A DNA stretch of 64,000 bases. It comes from Streptomyces sp. Y2F8-2 (GTDB lineage: Bacteria; Actinomycetota; Actinomycetes; Streptomycetales; Streptomycetaceae). The position numbers and the translations under genes were made by a program. Below, one piece after another: positions 45,214-63,105 of the stretch. Under the pieces are notes generated by a model. That model saw nothing but the letters and a program-made list of their open reading frames with translations, searched no databases and was not told where the DNA came from. Positions within the stretch are counted from its first letter, which is position 1. Each line of letters begins with the position of its first letter. Where the stretch lies: the NCBI RefSeq assembly GCF_014905555.1, contig NZ_BNGS01000002.1, forward strand, positions 972,842 to 1,036,841, read 5' to 3'.

Positions 45214-45684
45214 TCACGCGTTCTCAGCCTGGAACATCCAGTGATGTTTCTCCAGCTCCGCGGTGACGGCGATGAAGATGTCCTGGCTCACCGGGTCGGC
45301 GTCGGCGGTCGCCTGCACCCGTTCCCGCATCCGCGTGATGACCGCGCCGAGGGCGGACACGAGGGTTCCCACCGCGTCCGTGTCCTTGACCCAACCCTGG
45401 GGCACGGAGCCGATGCCGCTGCTCTGGGCGACCGTCGCGGCGCGCCCGTCCGGCGGGACGCCGAGCGCGGAGGCCCGTTCGGCCACGGTGTCGGAGTGCC
45501 GCCGTGCCGTGTCGACGACCTCGTCGAGCTGGAGGTGGATGGAACGGAAACGCGGCCCGATGATGTTCCAGTGGATCTGCTTCGCCACCAGCGAGAGGTC
45601 CAGCAGGTCGACCAGCGCACCCTGCAGCGCCCCGGAGACGGTCTTCAGATCCGTGTCGGGCAGCGGGCTCTTCACGACGTACAT
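45214..45684 (-). CDS. dpsB: Dps-family ferritin-like protein (DpsB type)
   Basis: 156 aa from ATG 45684 (MYVVKSPLPDTD), GAGAGGA upstream; an ATG two codons earlier is possible. Dps ferroxidase-site residues are visible across the dimer interface (KQIHWNIIGPRFRSIHLQLDEVVD). The helices end in ITAELEKHHWMF-type sequence. Dps dodecamers oxidise and store iron and compact DNA. S. coelicolor has three paralogues; gene order fits DpsB. Confidence 0.9.
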   Translation of the reverse strand: MYVVKSPLPDTDLKTVSGALQGALVDLLDLSLVAKQIHWNIIGPRFRSIHLQLDEVVDTARRHSDTVAERASALGVPPDGRAATVAQSSGIGSVPQGWVKDTDAVGTLVSALGAVITRMRERVQATADADPVSQDIFIAVTAELEKHHWMFQAENA

Positions 45685-45788
45685 CGGCATCCTCTCGAGC
45701 GTGCGTACGACCCCGAGCCCCCGCCCCTCCACCATGACGGCCCCACCCGAACCCGGCAAACGGGAGTCACGCCGGCGCCGGGAGCACG

Positions 45789-45847
45789 CGAGAGCCCCGG
45801 CCGTGCCCCTCCAGGTCTCCCCGGAGAAGCCCCGGCCGGGGCTCTCG
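45789..45847 (-). terminator. Long-stem hairpin between clgR and dpsB
   Basis: CGAGAGCCCCGGCCG (45789-45803) pairs perfectly with CGGCCGGGGCTCTCG (45833-45847) over a 29-nt loop, starting about 40 bp past the clgR stop. Probably terminates the clgR transcript. Confidence 0.65.
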
Positions 45848-45884
45848 TACAGCTTGCCGCCTCACCCGCTCCCGCGCGTGAGGA

Positions 45885-46262
45885 TCAGGCGGCCACCACG
45901 TCCACTGCCTCGGCGGGGGCCTTGATCGTGACCCGTTCCGGTGGGACACCGGTGACGGACACGGAGTTGAGCATCGGGCGACGCACCGGTGCGGGCACCG
46001 GCTCGGTGGCCGCCGCCGACTGTGCCAGCTCGGCGAGCGCGAGCTCGTCGCTCACTTCCCGCATGAGCTCGGACATCCGTACGTCCAGCGCGTCGCAGAT
46101 CGCGGAGAGCAGTTCGGAGGACGCCTCCTTCTGCCCCCGCTCCACCTCGGAGAGATAGCCGAGCGAGACTCGGGCGGTCGAGGAGACTTCGCGCAGAGTA
46201 CGGCCCTGGCGCTGGCGCTGCCGACGCAGCACGTCACCCAGCAGGCGACGGAGCAGAATCAT
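45885..46262 (-). CDS. clgR: Transcriptional regulator ClgR
   Basis: 125 aa from ATG 46262 with GGAGGGAG upstream. XRE-type HTH ([30 protein letters not shown] split over residues ~20-50). The C-terminal part is typical of actinobacterial ClgR (RPMLNSVSV ... ERVTIKAP). The protein ends in Val-Val-Ala-Ala, the degron through which streptomycete ClgR is destroyed by ClpP1P2. It activates clpP1P2, clpC and lon. Downstream of cinA by 110 bp. I found no convincing GTTCGC-N-GCGAAC ClgR box in its upstream region. Confidence 0.95.
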   Translation of the reverse strand: MILLRRLLGDVLRRQRQRQGRTLREVSSTARVSLGYLSEVERGQKEASSELLSAICDALDVRMSELMREVSDELALAELAQSAAATEPVPAPVRRPMLNSVSVTGVPPERVTIKAPAEAVDVVAA

Positions 46263-46371
46263 CGGTGGCTCCCTCCTCGGACCGCGTAGCCGCATCCTTC
46301 TCGCCCCACCGTACCGCCTTGCGCCGCGGCCGTGCGGGGAGCGCTGTTGTGTTCACTGAAAGCTGCAAACA

Positions 46372-46917
46372 TCAAGTCCCCCCGTTCTGTTCCGTATCCT
46401 GTGCCCGCTCATTCCCGGTCTGTTCGCCCGCAAGCTGCTCCAGGAGCAGTGCGAGCACGCTCCGTACACTCTCCATACGGATTTCCGTCCGGTCGCCGTT
46501 CAACCGCAAGGAGGCCACTTTCTCGCCACCAAGTTCGTCGGAAACCTCTTCGAAGGGCCCGGCGACGGCCACGAAGACCGTGCCGACGGGCTGTCCGTCC
46601 TGTGGGTCGGGGCCGGCCACTCCGGTCGTGGCGAGTCCCCAGTCGGCGCCGAGCGCCTTGCGCACGCCGGTCGCCATCTGTCCCGCGACCTGCGGGTCCA
46701 CCGCACCGCGGGTATCCAACAGGGTACCGTCCACACCGAGCAGATCCCGCTTGAGATCGGTGGCGTACGCGGTCACTGAGCCGCGGAAGACCGCGGAGGC
46801 CCCGGGCACCGCCGTGAGCTCCGCGGCCACCAGGCCACCGGTCAGCGACTCGGCGACGGCGAGGGTCTCGCCTCTCACCGTGAGTAGTCGCAGCAGCTCG
46901 GCGGCCATGGAATTCAC
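46372..46917 (-). CDS. cinA: CinA-family nicotinamide-nucleotide amidohydrolase (PncC type)
   Basis: 181 aa, standalone C-terminal CinA domain (ETLAVAESLTGGLVAAELTAVPGAS, YATDLKRDLLGV, LATTGVAGPDPQDGQPVGTVFVA). I start at GTG 46917, with AGGAGG seven bases upstream and a GTGA overlap with the pgsA stop. It converts NMN to nicotinic acid mononucleotide, recycling NAD by-products. The N-terminal molybdopterin-binding domain of larger CinA proteins is absent, as usual in this locus. Confidence 0.92.
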   Translation of the reverse strand: MNSMAAELLRLLTVRGETLAVAESLTGGLVAAELTAVPGASAVFRGSVTAYATDLKRDLLGVDGTLLDTRGAVDPQVAGQMATGVRKALGADWGLATTGVAGPDPQDGQPVGTVFVAVAGPFEEVSDELGGEKVASLRLNGDRTEIRMESVRSVLALLLEQLAGEQTGNERAQDTEQNGGT

Positions 46918-47741
46918 CGTTCCGCCTCCTCGGCGGCTGCCCCGCGCTCGGCGATACCGCGCCTGCGCAGCACAATGGCCTGTCTCACATAGTCGAGCCC
47001 GGTGACAACGGTCAGCACGATGGCCACGGCCATCACCCAGAACCTCAGGGTCGCCAGCCATCCCGTGAGCGCCAGCACATACATGCCGACCGCCACACCC
47101 TGAGTCAGCGTCTTCAGTTTGCCGCCCCGGCTCGCGGGGATCACCCCGTAGCGGATCACGAGGAAGCGCAGAAGGGTGATACCGAACTCACGGCCGAGTA
47201 TGACGGCCGTCACCCACCACGGCAGATCGCCGAGCCAGGACAGACAGATCAGCGCCGCACCCATGATCGCCTTGTCGGCGATGGGGTCGGCGATCTTCCC
47301 GAAGTCGGTGACCAGGTTGTAGGTGCGGGCCAGGTGGCCGTCGAACAGATCGGTGATCATGGCGATGGCGAAGGCCGCCCAGGCGAGCGAGCGCCACGCC
47401 GGGTCATACCCGCCGTCGGCCAGCATGAGGGCGACGAAACCCGGGACGAGGAGCAGGCGGAGCATCGTCAGGAGGTTGGCGACGTTCCAGACACTGGCCT
47501 GGTTGACCGCGGCGGCCGTCAGCTTGCCGCCCCGCGCCGACCGTGCGCCCTCCTGCCCGTCGGCAGGGCCGGAACCGGAGGGTGCGTCCGGGCCGCTGCC
47601 CGACTTGGCGACCGAGGCACCGGCCTGCCCTTTGGCCGGCTTGGCCCCTGACCTGCCGGTCGCGCCAGAGGCGCCCGGCGTGGACGCCGCTCCGCGCGCA
47701 CCGGAGGAGCCACCCGCCGCGGAGGCTGGGATTCCGGTCAT
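46914..47741 (-). CDS. pgsA: CDP-diacylglycerol-glycerol-3-phosphate 3-phosphatidyltransferase
   Basis: 275 aa membrane enzyme of phosphatidylglycerol synthesis. The CDP-alcohol phosphotransferase signature is complete ([20 protein letters not shown] then DPIADK). The first ~80 residues are a disordered Gly/Ala/Ser extension. About five membrane segments follow. Translation is coupled on both sides by 4-bp overlaps with rimO and cinA. Confidence 0.95.
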   Translation of the reverse strand: MTGIPASAAGGSSGARGAASTPGASGATGRSGAKPAKGQAGASVAKSGSGPDAPSGSGPADGQEGARSARGGKLTAAAVNQASVWNVANLLTMLRLLLVPGFVALMLADGGYDPAWRSLAWAAFAIAMITDLFDGHLARTYNLVTDFGKIADPIADKAIMGAALICLSWLGDLPWWVTAVILGREFGITLLRFLVIRYGVIPASRGGKLKTLTQGVAVGMYVLALTGWLATLRFWVMAVAIVLTVVTGLDYVRQAIVLRRRGIAERGAAAEEAER

Positions 47742-49219
47742 CTGCCCGCCTCCTCAGGACACCCGAGCGCCCCCGCGAGGGGCTCGGCCACCAGATCGAC
47801 ACCTTCCGTACCGACCACCTTCGCCTCGACCATACGGCCGACGCCCAAGCCCTCGCCCCTCGTGAACAGCACCTGGCCGTCCGTCTCGGGCGCCTGGTGC
47901 GCGGCTCGGCCGTACACGGCGACCTCGTCGTCGTCCTCGTCCACCGACTCCACGAGCACGTGGACGGTCTCGCCGACGCGCTCCTCGGCGCGCTGGGACA
48001 CCAGTTCCTCGGCGAGCCGGGAGATGTGAGCCAGCCGCTCGGCGACGACGTCCTCGTCGAGCTTGTTCTCGTACGTGGCGGCCTCCGTGCCCTCCTCGTC
48101 GGAGTAGCCGAAGACACCGATCGCGTCCAGCCGGGCGCCGTTCAGGAAGCGCTCCAGTTCGGCCAGGTCGGCCTCGGTCTCGCCGGGGAAGCCCACGATG
48201 AAGTTGGAGCGCACGCCCGCCTCGGGTGCCTTGCCGCGGATCGTGTCGAGCAGCTCCAGGAAGCGGTCGGTGTCACCGAAGCGCCGCATGGCGCGCAGCA
48301 CGCCGGGCGCGGAGTGCTGGAAGGACAGGTCGAAGTAGGGCGCGACCTTCGGGGTCGAGGTGAGCACGTCGATCAGGCCCGGGCGCATCTCGGCGGGCTG
48401 GAGGTAGCTGACGCGGACCCGCTCGATGCCGTCCACCTCGGCCAGCTCCGGCAGCAGGGACTCCAGGAGGCGGATGTCGCCCAGGTCCTTGCCGTACGAG
48501 GTGTTGTTCTCGGAGACCAGCATGATCTCCTTCACGCCCTGTTCGGCCAGCCAGCGGGTCTCGTTCAGCACGTCGCTCGGGCGGCGTGAGATGAAGGAGC
48601 CCCGGAAGGAGGGGATGGCGCAGAAGGAGCAGCGCCGGTCGCAGCCGGAGGCGAGCTTGACCGAGGCGACGGGCGAGCCGTCGAGCCGGCGGCGCAGCGG
48701 CGCCCGGGGGCCCGAGGCCGGGGCGACGCCCTCCGGGAGGTCCGTCGGGGCACCGTGCCCGGGCAGGGCCACGTCGGCCGCCGACTGCCGCTCCGCGGGG
48801 CTGATCGGCAGCAGCTTGCGGCGGTCGCGCGGGGTGTGGGAGGCGTGGATGCCGCCGGACAGGATGGTCTGGAGCCGGTCGGAGATGTCCGCGTAGTCGT
48901 CGAAGCCGAGCACGCCGTCGGCCTCCGGGAGGGCCTCGGCCAGCTCCTTGCCGTACCGCTCGGCCATGCAGCCGACCGCCACCACGGCCCGGGTTCTGCC
49001 GTGTCCCTTGAGGTCGTTCGCCTCCAGGAGGGCGTCCACGGAGTCCTTCTTGGCGGCCTCGACGAAGCCGCACGTGTTCACCACGGCGACGTCGGCGTCC
49101 TCGGCGTCCTCCACGAGCTGCCAGCCGTCCGCCTCCAAACGGCCTGCGAGCTCCTCCGAGTCCACCTCGTTACGGGCGCAGCCAAGGGTGACGAGTGCGA
49201 CGGTACGGCGTTCAGGCAT
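47738..49219 (-). CDS. rimO: Ribosomal protein S12 methylthiotransferase RimO
   Basis: 493 aa from ATG 49219. The N-terminal UPF0004 cluster cysteines are in [27 protein letters not shown] and [11 protein letters not shown]. The radical-SAM motif CDRRCSFC is followed by [12 protein letters not shown], which is RimO-specific. A TRAM domain closes the protein. It adds a methylthio group to Asp of ribosomal protein S12. Relative to E. coli it carries an insertion of ~45 residues rich in Pro/Gly before the SAM motif. First gene of the rimO-pgsA-cinA coupled run. Confidence 0.95.
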   Translation of the reverse strand: MPERRTVALVTLGCARNEVDSEELAGRLEADGWQLVEDAEDADVAVVNTCGFVEAAKKDSVDALLEANDLKGHGRTRAVVAVGCMAERYGKELAEALPEADGVLGFDDYADISDRLQTILSGGIHASHTPRDRRKLLPISPAERQSAADVALPGHGAPTDLPEGVAPASGPRAPLRRRLDGSPVASVKLASGCDRRCSFCAIPSFRGSFISRRPSDVLNETRWLAEQGVKEIMLVSENNTSYGKDLGDIRLLESLLPELAEVDGIERVRVSYLQPAEMRPGLIDVLTSTPKVAPYFDLSFQHSAPGVLRAMRRFGDTDRFLELLDTIRGKAPEAGVRSNFIVGFPGETEADLAELERFLNGARLDAIGVFGYSDEEGTEAATYENKLDEDVVAERLAHISRLAEELVSQRAEERVGETVHVLVESVDEDDDEVAVYGRAAHQAPETDGQVLFTRGEGLGVGRMVEAKVVGTEGVDLVAEPLAGALGCPEEAGR

Positions 49220-49258
49220 GGGCTCAAGACTACTTCGTCCCGCTGACAGCCCACGTCG

Positions 49259-49288
49259 ACGGGGTTGGCCGATCTTGGCCAACCCCGT
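49259..49288 (-). terminator. Hairpin terminator downstream of the RodZ-like gene
   Basis: ACGGGGTTGGCC (49259-49270) and GGCCAACCCCGT (49277-49288) form a perfect 12-bp stem with a 6-nt loop, between the RodZ-like stop and the rimO start. Confidence 0.75.
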
Positions 49289-49326
49289 GTGTCCGTGCCC
49301 CTTGAGTCCCGCTGGGTGCCGCCCGG

Positions 49327-50196
49327 TCAGCCGGTGACGGGGTCGCCCTTGGTGTAGGTCAGCCGCTCGACCTGGCCGGGCCGGAAGTCGTCCTGGATCT
49401 TCTTGCCGTTGACGTAGAGCTGGATGGCACCCGCGTCGCCGAGGACGAGGTCGATCCTCTCCTTGTCCTGGAAGGTCTGCGAGTCGCCCTTCTCGAGCAG
49501 CCCGTCGAACAGGGTGCGGCCGTTGTGGTCCTTGGCGGAGATCCAGCTGCGGCCGTCGGTGGCGCTCACCTGGACCGTCACCTTGTCCCGGGGCGCGGCC
49601 GCGATGGCGCTCTCGGACGGGTCGGGTTTCTGTGCGGCGGGCGTGCTGCTCTTGGGCGTGGGCGAGGCGGGCTTTTGGGTGGTCGCCGCGGGGCCCTTGG
49701 CGACCGGCGTGTCGACGGTGTCCGAACTGCCGGTCCCCTTGATCAGGGTGAATCCGACGAAGCCGATCACCACGACTATGGCGGCGACCATGGCCGCGGT
49801 CCAGTTGGGCGCCCGCCGGTCGGGCCGGATGCGCTCCGCCTCGAAGAGCGGGGCCGCCGGGGTCGGGGCGGGCCGTGCGCCGTGTTCGGCGGCGTACTGA
49901 TCCAGCAGCGGGGCCGGGTCGAGGTGCACCGCACGCGCGAGCGTGCGGATGTGACCGCGGGCGTAGACGTCGCCCCCGCAGGGGGCGAAGTCGTCCTCTT
50001 CGATCGCGTGCACGATGGCGACACGGACCCGGGTGGCGTTGCTGACGTCGTCGACGGTCAGCCCGGCCGCGATCCGCGCGTGTCGCAGGGCCCGGCCGAT
50101 CGAGGGGCGATCCGACGCGGAGGCGTCGTCCCGGCCGTCTTCGAACGGACGAGCGTCCTCAGGGGAGTTGCCGTCAGGGGAGTTGCCGATGGACAC
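49327..50196 (-). CDS. RodZ-like membrane protein with N-terminal HTH
   Basis: 289 aa from GTG 50196, preceded by GAAAGG; the frame also opens at 50223. An HTH_25/Xre-like domain ([20 protein letters not shown], near residues 32-100) is cytoplasmic. One membrane helix (near 134-152) and a Thr/Pro/Ser linker lead to a C-terminal DUF4115 domain ([21 protein letters not shown]). This is the RodZ arrangement, linking cytoskeleton or division to the wall, though streptomycete members are little studied. It lies between ftsK and rimO on the same strand and ends at a terminator. Confidence 0.85.
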   Translation of the reverse strand: MSIGNSPDGNSPEDARPFEDGRDDASASDRPSIGRALRHARIAAGLTVDDVSNATRVRVAIVHAIEEDDFAPCGGDVYARGHIRTLARAVHLDPAPLLDQYAAEHGARPAPTPAAPLFEAERIRPDRRAPNWTAAMVAAIVVVIGFVGFTLIKGTGSSDTVDTPVAKGPAATTQKPASPTPKSSTPAAQKPDPSESAIAAAPRDKVTVQVSATDGRSWISAKDHNGRTLFDGLLEKGDSQTFQDKERIDLVLGDAGAIQLYVNGKKIQDDFRPGQVERLTYTKGDPVTG

Positions 50197-50486
50197 GGGG
50201 GCGCCTTTCGAGCGTGTAGCCACCTGTGCTGGAAGTTCAGTCTAGGAGGGGTGCGAAAGGGTGGGGCAACCGGGCGGTAGGACTTTGTACGCCATCAGAA
50301 TGGCCGGTCATCCTGATGCCGGGGAGACAGGTCTGTTCTCTCTCAACTTGACGTCCGATGGCGGGAAACGGTTGCTCACGGAACACTTACGAGTGGGTCA
50401 CGGCCGAGCGTCCGAGCGCACCGCCGGGCGCGCCCGGACCCGCTCGGCCGACCCTCTCGCGGGGCGGCCCGGGACCGTCCGGATCC

Positions 50487-53189
<2,703 letters not shown>

Positions 53190-53327
53190 GGGTGTGAGAT
53201 TACCGGTGGAAAGGGCAGGGAACACACGCCCCTGCGGCTTCACCCGTTCGTGTCGCCTCAAGAGATGCGTGAAGTTGACGTTGCTTCACCCGGGCGTTCA
53301 AGGCGCCGCCCCGGTCCCCGCCCCGCG

Positions 53328-54008
53328 TCAGTTCTGCGAAGGCACCGACGGCGCCCCGCTGCCGGTCCCCGGCTCCAACGCGTCCAGCGCCCTGCGCAGG
53401 CCGGTGAGTTTGCGCTCGAGGTGGGCCGCCGTCGCCACCGCGGCCGCGTCCGCGGACTCGTCGTCCAGCTGCTTGGACAGGGCTTCCGCCTGCTCCTCCA
53501 CCGCCGCGAGCCGCGCCGAGAGCTCGGCGAGGATGCCCGCCGGCTCCTTGCTGTCGCCGCTCCCGGACTTGCCGCCTTCCAGCTGGAGCCGCAGCAGGGC
53601 CGCCTGCTCCCGCAGTTGGCAGTTCTTCATGTACAGCTCGACGAAAACGGAGACCTTCGCCCGCAGCACCCACGGGTCGAACGGCTTGGAGATGTAGTCC
53701 ACCGCACCCGCCGCGTACCCCCGGAAGGTGTGGTGCGGGCCGTGGTTGATGGCGGTCAGGAAGATGATCGGGATGTCCCGGGTGCGCTCGCGCCGCTTGA
53801 TGTGCGCGGCGGTCTCGAAACCGTCCATGCCCGGCATCTGGACGTCCAGCAGAATCACCGCGAAGTCGTCCGTCAGCAGCGCCTTGAGCGCTTCCTCCCC
53901 GGACGATGCCCTGACCAGCGTCTGATCGAGCGCAGAGAGGATGGCCTCCAGCGCCAGCAGATTCTCCGGCCGGTCATCGACCAGGAGGATCTTGGCCTTC
54001 TGCACCAT
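53328..54008 (-). CDS. osaB: Response regulator OsaB
   Basis: 226 aa from ATG 54008 with GAGGAGGG upstream. N-terminal receiver (KILLVDDRPENLLALEAIL, phospho-acceptor Asp55 in LLDVQMPGMDGFE, KPFD lysine). The C-terminal ~100 residues are coiled coil (REQAALLRLQLEGG, AELSARLAAVEEQAEALSKQL) with no DNA-binding domain. In S. coelicolor OsaB is needed for osmoadaptation and aerial growth. It lies downstream of osaA on the same strand, so they form the cognate pair. The output is probably by protein contact. Confidence 0.9.
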   Translation of the reverse strand: MVQKAKILLVDDRPENLLALEAILSALDQTLVRASSGEEALKALLTDDFAVILLDVQMPGMDGFETAAHIKRRERTRDIPIIFLTAINHGPHHTFRGYAAGAVDYISKPFDPWVLRAKVSVFVELYMKNCQLREQAALLRLQLEGGKSGSGDSKEPAGILAELSARLAAVEEQAEALSKQLDDESADAAAVATAAHLERKLTGLRRALDALEPGTGSGAPSVPSQN

Positions 54009-54294
54009 GGCCCGCCCTCCTCGCCCCGGCTTGGGGCCTCCCCTGTCCACAGGACTCGGGATGACGCCGCCCGGCGCCGCCCCAGGGGACGACTCCCTTG
54101 CGCCGCCCGTCCTTGTGCCGGTCATCGTAGCCGCACCCCGCCCGTCGCCACACCCTGTCACCGCGATGTCACTGTGCACATAGCAGAAACGCGGCAGGAG
54201 ACCAGAAGGTTCCCCGCACACCGCACTTCTACACGGCTCTCGCCACGCTCAGTCGGCGACTCCGCGTGAACAGCAGCCGTTCTCCGCCATCCCT

Positions 54295-59754
<5,460 letters not shown>

Positions 59755-60130
59755 TGTGTCCCTCCCGCAGGGATCGACCTTCACTGCTGTGCTCAGGGGT
59801 ACTGCTCGACGTAACGGTTACCGATGCGTAGTCCTGCCCGATCCGGCCAGGCACACGCGCGTGCTCCTGCCCGGCGTGGCGTAAGACACTCGGCCCGCCG
59901 GACCTTCTCCTAGAAGCTTGCCCAGTGTTTCACCATGCCGGAACCAGGCCATAACAGTTCGGCAGCTTCGCACACGCTCCGCACACCCTCCGGACGTAAA
60001 CACACGCGACCGGCATCCGCATGGACGGCGAAGGTAAGTAACCTTGCATGCGGCTGTCCAGCCGCAGCGGTCGACCGGCCTGGGCGGTGGCACGAGCACG
60101 AGCGGGCAGGCATCGGAGGGGCGCCGCACC
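59755..60130. other. osaA-osaC divergent regulatory region (376 bp)
   Basis: Contains the upstream regions of both osmoadaptation transcripts. Seen: GTAAC-G-GTTAC (59811-59821) about 60 bp upstream of osaA, and AAGGT-N5-ACCTT (60031-60045) about 90 bp upstream of osaC. GGGTAC (59797-59802) resembles a SigB-type -10 but has no matching -35. GGAGGGG precedes the osaC ATG. Confidence 0.5.
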
Positions 60131-62878
60131 ATGACCACCGGACTGCATCCCGGGGGACCACCCCAGGATCCCCGGCAGAGTGAGGACGAGCCACCGCCTC
60201 GGCAGGAGGGGGTCGGCCCGAAAGCCCTGCACGTCGAGAACCGGACGAGGAGTTCTGTGATCACCGCGCGCGCGGCCGCCAGCTTCGAGCCCGTCGGACG
60301 ATCGGTCGCGAGCGCCCGGTCCTTCGTCCGCGACACCCTCCAGGGCTGGGGTTTCGCCGACATCGTCGACGACGCCGTGGTCCTCACCAGCGAGCTGGTC
60401 ACCAACGCGGTCGTCCACGCGGGCACCGCCGCGGACGTCCTGTGCCTGCGCAGCGACGACGGCGTACGCATCGAGGTCGCCGACCGGTATCCGGAACGCG
60501 AGATCCCGCTGCAGTCGACCGCCGTCGACATGGGCAGCCCCGACCGGGAGGGCGGCCGCGGCCTGCAGCTCTGCGCCGCCCTGGCCGGCCGCTGGGGCGT
60601 GGAGTACACGCCCACGCACAAACAGGTCTGGTTCCAGCTCGACCTGCCCGAGCGCCCGGTCGGCACGCGCGCGGCGGGCCCCGCCCTCCCCGCCGACCTG
60701 CTGCCGCTCGCCGACGGCCGGGTCCGCGTCGCGGTCGTCCAGATCGACCGCTCCGGCTGCATCACCGCCTGGAACGAGGACGCGGAGGAACTGTTCGGCT
60801 ACGCCGGGGAGCAGGTCACCGGCAAGCCGCTCACCGACCTCGCGGCCTGGCCGCACACCCCGGGCACCGGCACGGGCATCGCCGAGGCCCTCCAGCTCTC
60901 CCGCTGGGAGGGCAGCTACGGCATCCGCGGCGCCGACGGCCGCGTCCTCCCCGTCTACGCCTCCCACCTGCGCGTACGCGACACGGCGGGAGAGCCGTCC
61001 ACGGTCTGTCTGCTGGTGCGCGACCATGAGCGGGCCGTCCTGCAGACCCCGCTGCGCGGCCCGGCGCCCGACACGACCACGACCACGGACGGCCAGACCG
61101 CGGACCCCTTCGAGGTCTTCATCGGCTCCCCCGCCCCCGACGACCTCGACGGCCTGCTGCAACGCACGGTGGAACGCGCCCGCGACATGCTCGACGGCGA
61201 CGCGGCCTTCCTGCTGCTGGCCACCGACGACGAGACGGAGCTGGAGGTACGCGCCTCCACGGGCCTGCCCTCCGCCCGCCAGCGCTTCGCACGCGTCCCC
61301 GTCGAGGCCGGCCCCGGCCGCTACGGCTCGGCCCGCATGCCGGCCGTCCACGACGACCTGACGGCCGTACCGGGCGCGGTCCCGCTGCTGAACGGCACCG
61401 GTATGCGCTCGGTGGTGACGGTCCCGCTGAAGGTCGAGGGCCGGCTCACCGGCTCCCTCGGCGTGGCGGCCGAGGCGCCCTCCCGGTACTCCAACGAGGA
61501 AGCGCTGCGCCTGCAGTTCGCGGCCGACCGCATCGCCCTCGCCGTGGAATCGGCCCGCCTGGGCGAGCTGGAACGCCTGCGCCGCGGCTCCCTGAGCTTC
61601 CTCGTGGAGGCCTCCGACCTCCTCGCGGGCACCCTGGACCGCGACCAGACGCTGGCGCTGATGGCCCAGATGACGATCCCGACCCTGGCCACCTGGTGCG
61701 CGGTCTACACGATCGCCGATCAGGCCTCGGAGCCGTACCTGTCGTACGTCCTGCACGAGGACGAGGACCGCATCGACGGCCTCAAGGCCCTCCTGTCCAA
61801 GATCCCGCCCCCGGAGCCGATCCCCACACCGGGCGCCCGCATCTGGACGGCGCCCGGGGAGGCGGCCCACCAGGCGGCCCTGCGCACCTCCATGCGGAGC
61901 CTCGGCCTCGGCGAGCCCGCGACGGTCAGCTCCGGCATCGGCACCACGCTGGCGACGGCCTCGGCGGTGGGAGGCGAAACGGTCGTACTGCCGCTGGTGG
62001 CCCGCAACCGCGTCATCGGCATGCTGACGCTGGGCAAGCCGACGGACGAACACTTCCGGCAGGAGATCCTGGAACTGGCCGAGGACTTGAGCCGCCGGGC
62101 CGCCCTCGCCCTGGACAACGCCCGGCTGTACTCGGAGCGCACGGCCATCAGCCAGTCCCTCCAGCGCAGCCTGCTCCCGCCGGGACTGCCGCAGATCGAC
62201 GGCGTCGAGGTGGAGGTCATCTACCGCGCGGCCGGCGAGGGCAACGAGGTCGGCGGCGACTTCTACGACCTCTTCCCGATCCGCGACGGCGCGTACGGCT
62301 TCGCCATCGGCGACGTGTGCGGTACGGGACCGGAGGCCGCCGCGGTCACGGGCCTGGCCCGCCATGCCCTGCGCCTGCTGGCCCGCGAGGGCTTCGGCGG
62401 CCCCGCCGTCCTGGAGCGCCTGAACTCCGCGATCCTCGACGAGGGCGCCCGCAGCCGCTTCCTGACGCTCCTCTACGGCGAGTTGTGGCCGCAGGAGGAC
62501 GGCAGCGCCGTGCTGAAGGTGGTGTGCGCCGGCCATCCGCTGCCGCTCCGGCTGCGCCAGGACGGCACGGTGGAGCCGGCGGCCGAACCGCAGCCGCTCC
62601 TCGGCGTCATGGAGGACCTGGAGCTGTACGAGCAGACGGTGACGCTCGACCCGGGCGACGTCCTGCTGTGCGTCACGGACGGCGTCACGGAACGCCGCGA
62701 GGGTCGGCGCATGCTGGGCGACGACGGTCTCGCGGATGTGCTGACCACCTGCACGGGCCTGACGGCGGGCGCGGTGGCGGCCCGCATCATGCGCGCGGTG
62801 GAACGCTTTGCCTCCGACGCCCCATCGGACGACATGGCGATTCTGGCGATGCGGGTCCCGGGCCTTCCCAAGGAATGA
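60131..62878 (+). CDS. osaC: OsaC: RsbW-like anti-sigma kinase with PAS, GAF and PP2C-type phosphatase domains
   Basis: 915 aa from ATG 60131 with GGAGGGG upstream. Domains in order: HATPase of RsbW type (~40-150; TSELVTNAVVHA N-box, GGRGLQLCAALAGRWGVE); PAS (VVQIDRSGCITAWNEDAEELFGY); two GAF domains (~330-480 and ~500-670); and a C-terminal SpoIIE/RsbU phosphatase (GGDFYDLFPIRDG, GDVCGTGPEAAAVTG, VTDGVTERR, SDDMAIL). In S. coelicolor OsaC restrains SigB after osmotic stress. Divergent from osaA; its transcript ends at a strong terminator. Confidence 0.92.
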   Translation: MTTGLHPGGPPQDPRQSEDEPPPRQEGVGPKALHVENRTRSSVITARAAASFEPVGRSVASARSFVRDTLQGWGFADIVDDAVVLTSELVTNAVVHAGTAADVLCLRSDDGVRIEVADRYPEREIPLQSTAVDMGSPDREGGRGLQLCAALAGRWGVEYTPTHKQVWFQLDLPERPVGTRAAGPALPADLLPLADGRVRVAVVQIDRSGCITAWNEDAEELFGYAGEQVTGKPLTDLAAWPHTPGTGTGIAEALQLSRWEGSYGIRGADGRVLPVYASHLRVRDTAGEPSTVCLLVRDHERAVLQTPLRGPAPDTTTTTDGQTADPFEVFIGSPAPDDLDGLLQRTVERARDMLDGDAAFLLLATDDETELEVRASTGLPSARQRFARVPVEAGPGRYGSARMPAVHDDLTAVPGAVPLLNGTGMRSVVTVPLKVEGRLTGSLGVAAEAPSRYSNEEALRLQFAADRIALAVESARLGELERLRRGSLSFLVEASDLLAGTLDRDQTLALMAQMTIPTLATWCAVYTIADQASEPYLSYVLHEDEDRIDGLKALLSKIPPPEPIPTPGARIWTAPGEAAHQAALRTSMRSLGLGEPATVSSGIGTTLATASAVGGETVVLPLVARNRVIGMLTLGKPTDEHFRQEILELAEDLSRRAALALDNARLYSERTAISQSLQRSLLPPGLPQIDGVEVEVIYRAAGEGNEVGGDFYDLFPIRDGAYGFAIGDVCGTGPEAAAVTGLARHALRLLAREGFGGPAVLERLNSAILDEGARSRFLTLLYGELWPQEDGSAVLKVVCAGHPLPLRLRQDGTVEPAAEPQPLLGVMEDLELYEQTVTLDPGDVLLCVTDGVTERREGRRMLGDDGLADVLTTCTGLTAGAVAARIMRAVERFASDAPSDDMAILAMRVPGLPKE

Positions 62879-62909
62879 GGGTCCGGGACATGGATCCCGG
62901 ACATAAGAG

Positions 62910-62939
62910 AAAGGCCTCGCCCTGGTGGGCGAGGCCTTT
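62910..62939 (+). terminator. Intrinsic terminator of osaC
   Basis: AAAGGCCTCGCCC (62910-62922), loop TGGT, GGGCGAGGCCTTT (62927-62939) then further T. A smaller hairpin, GTCCGGGA/TCCCGGAC (62881-62902), precedes it. Being A/T-flanked on both sides it can also terminate the convergent tRNA transcript. Confidence 0.92.
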
Positions 62940-62945
62940 TCTTCG

Positions 62946-63018
62946 AGCCCCCAAACGGAATCGAACCGTTGACCTTCTCCTTACCATGGAGACGCTCTGC
63001 CGACTGAGCTATAGGGGC
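62946..63018 (-). tRNA. tRNA-Thr (anticodon GGT)
   Basis: 73-nt cloverleaf: acceptor GCCCCTA/TGGGGGC, D-arm TAGCTCAGTCGGCAGAGC, anticodon stem TCTCC/GGAGA with loop ATGGTAA (GGT at 34-36, reading ACC/ACU), T-arm GGTTCGATTCC, discriminator T. CCA is not encoded. Confidence 0.96.
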
Positions 63019-63105
63019 TTGTCGCGCTTTTTGAGGTTTCCCTCGCGGCAACGGGATAGATCATACCCCGAACTGACGTGTGCTCCCAACCATCGGGGCA
63101 CCGGT

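Noticed and set aside
59797..59802. GGGTAC resembling a SigB-type -10 upstream of osaC
   Set aside because: No GnnT-type -35 at 14-16 bp, and it lies very close to the osaA start, about 330 bp from osaC.
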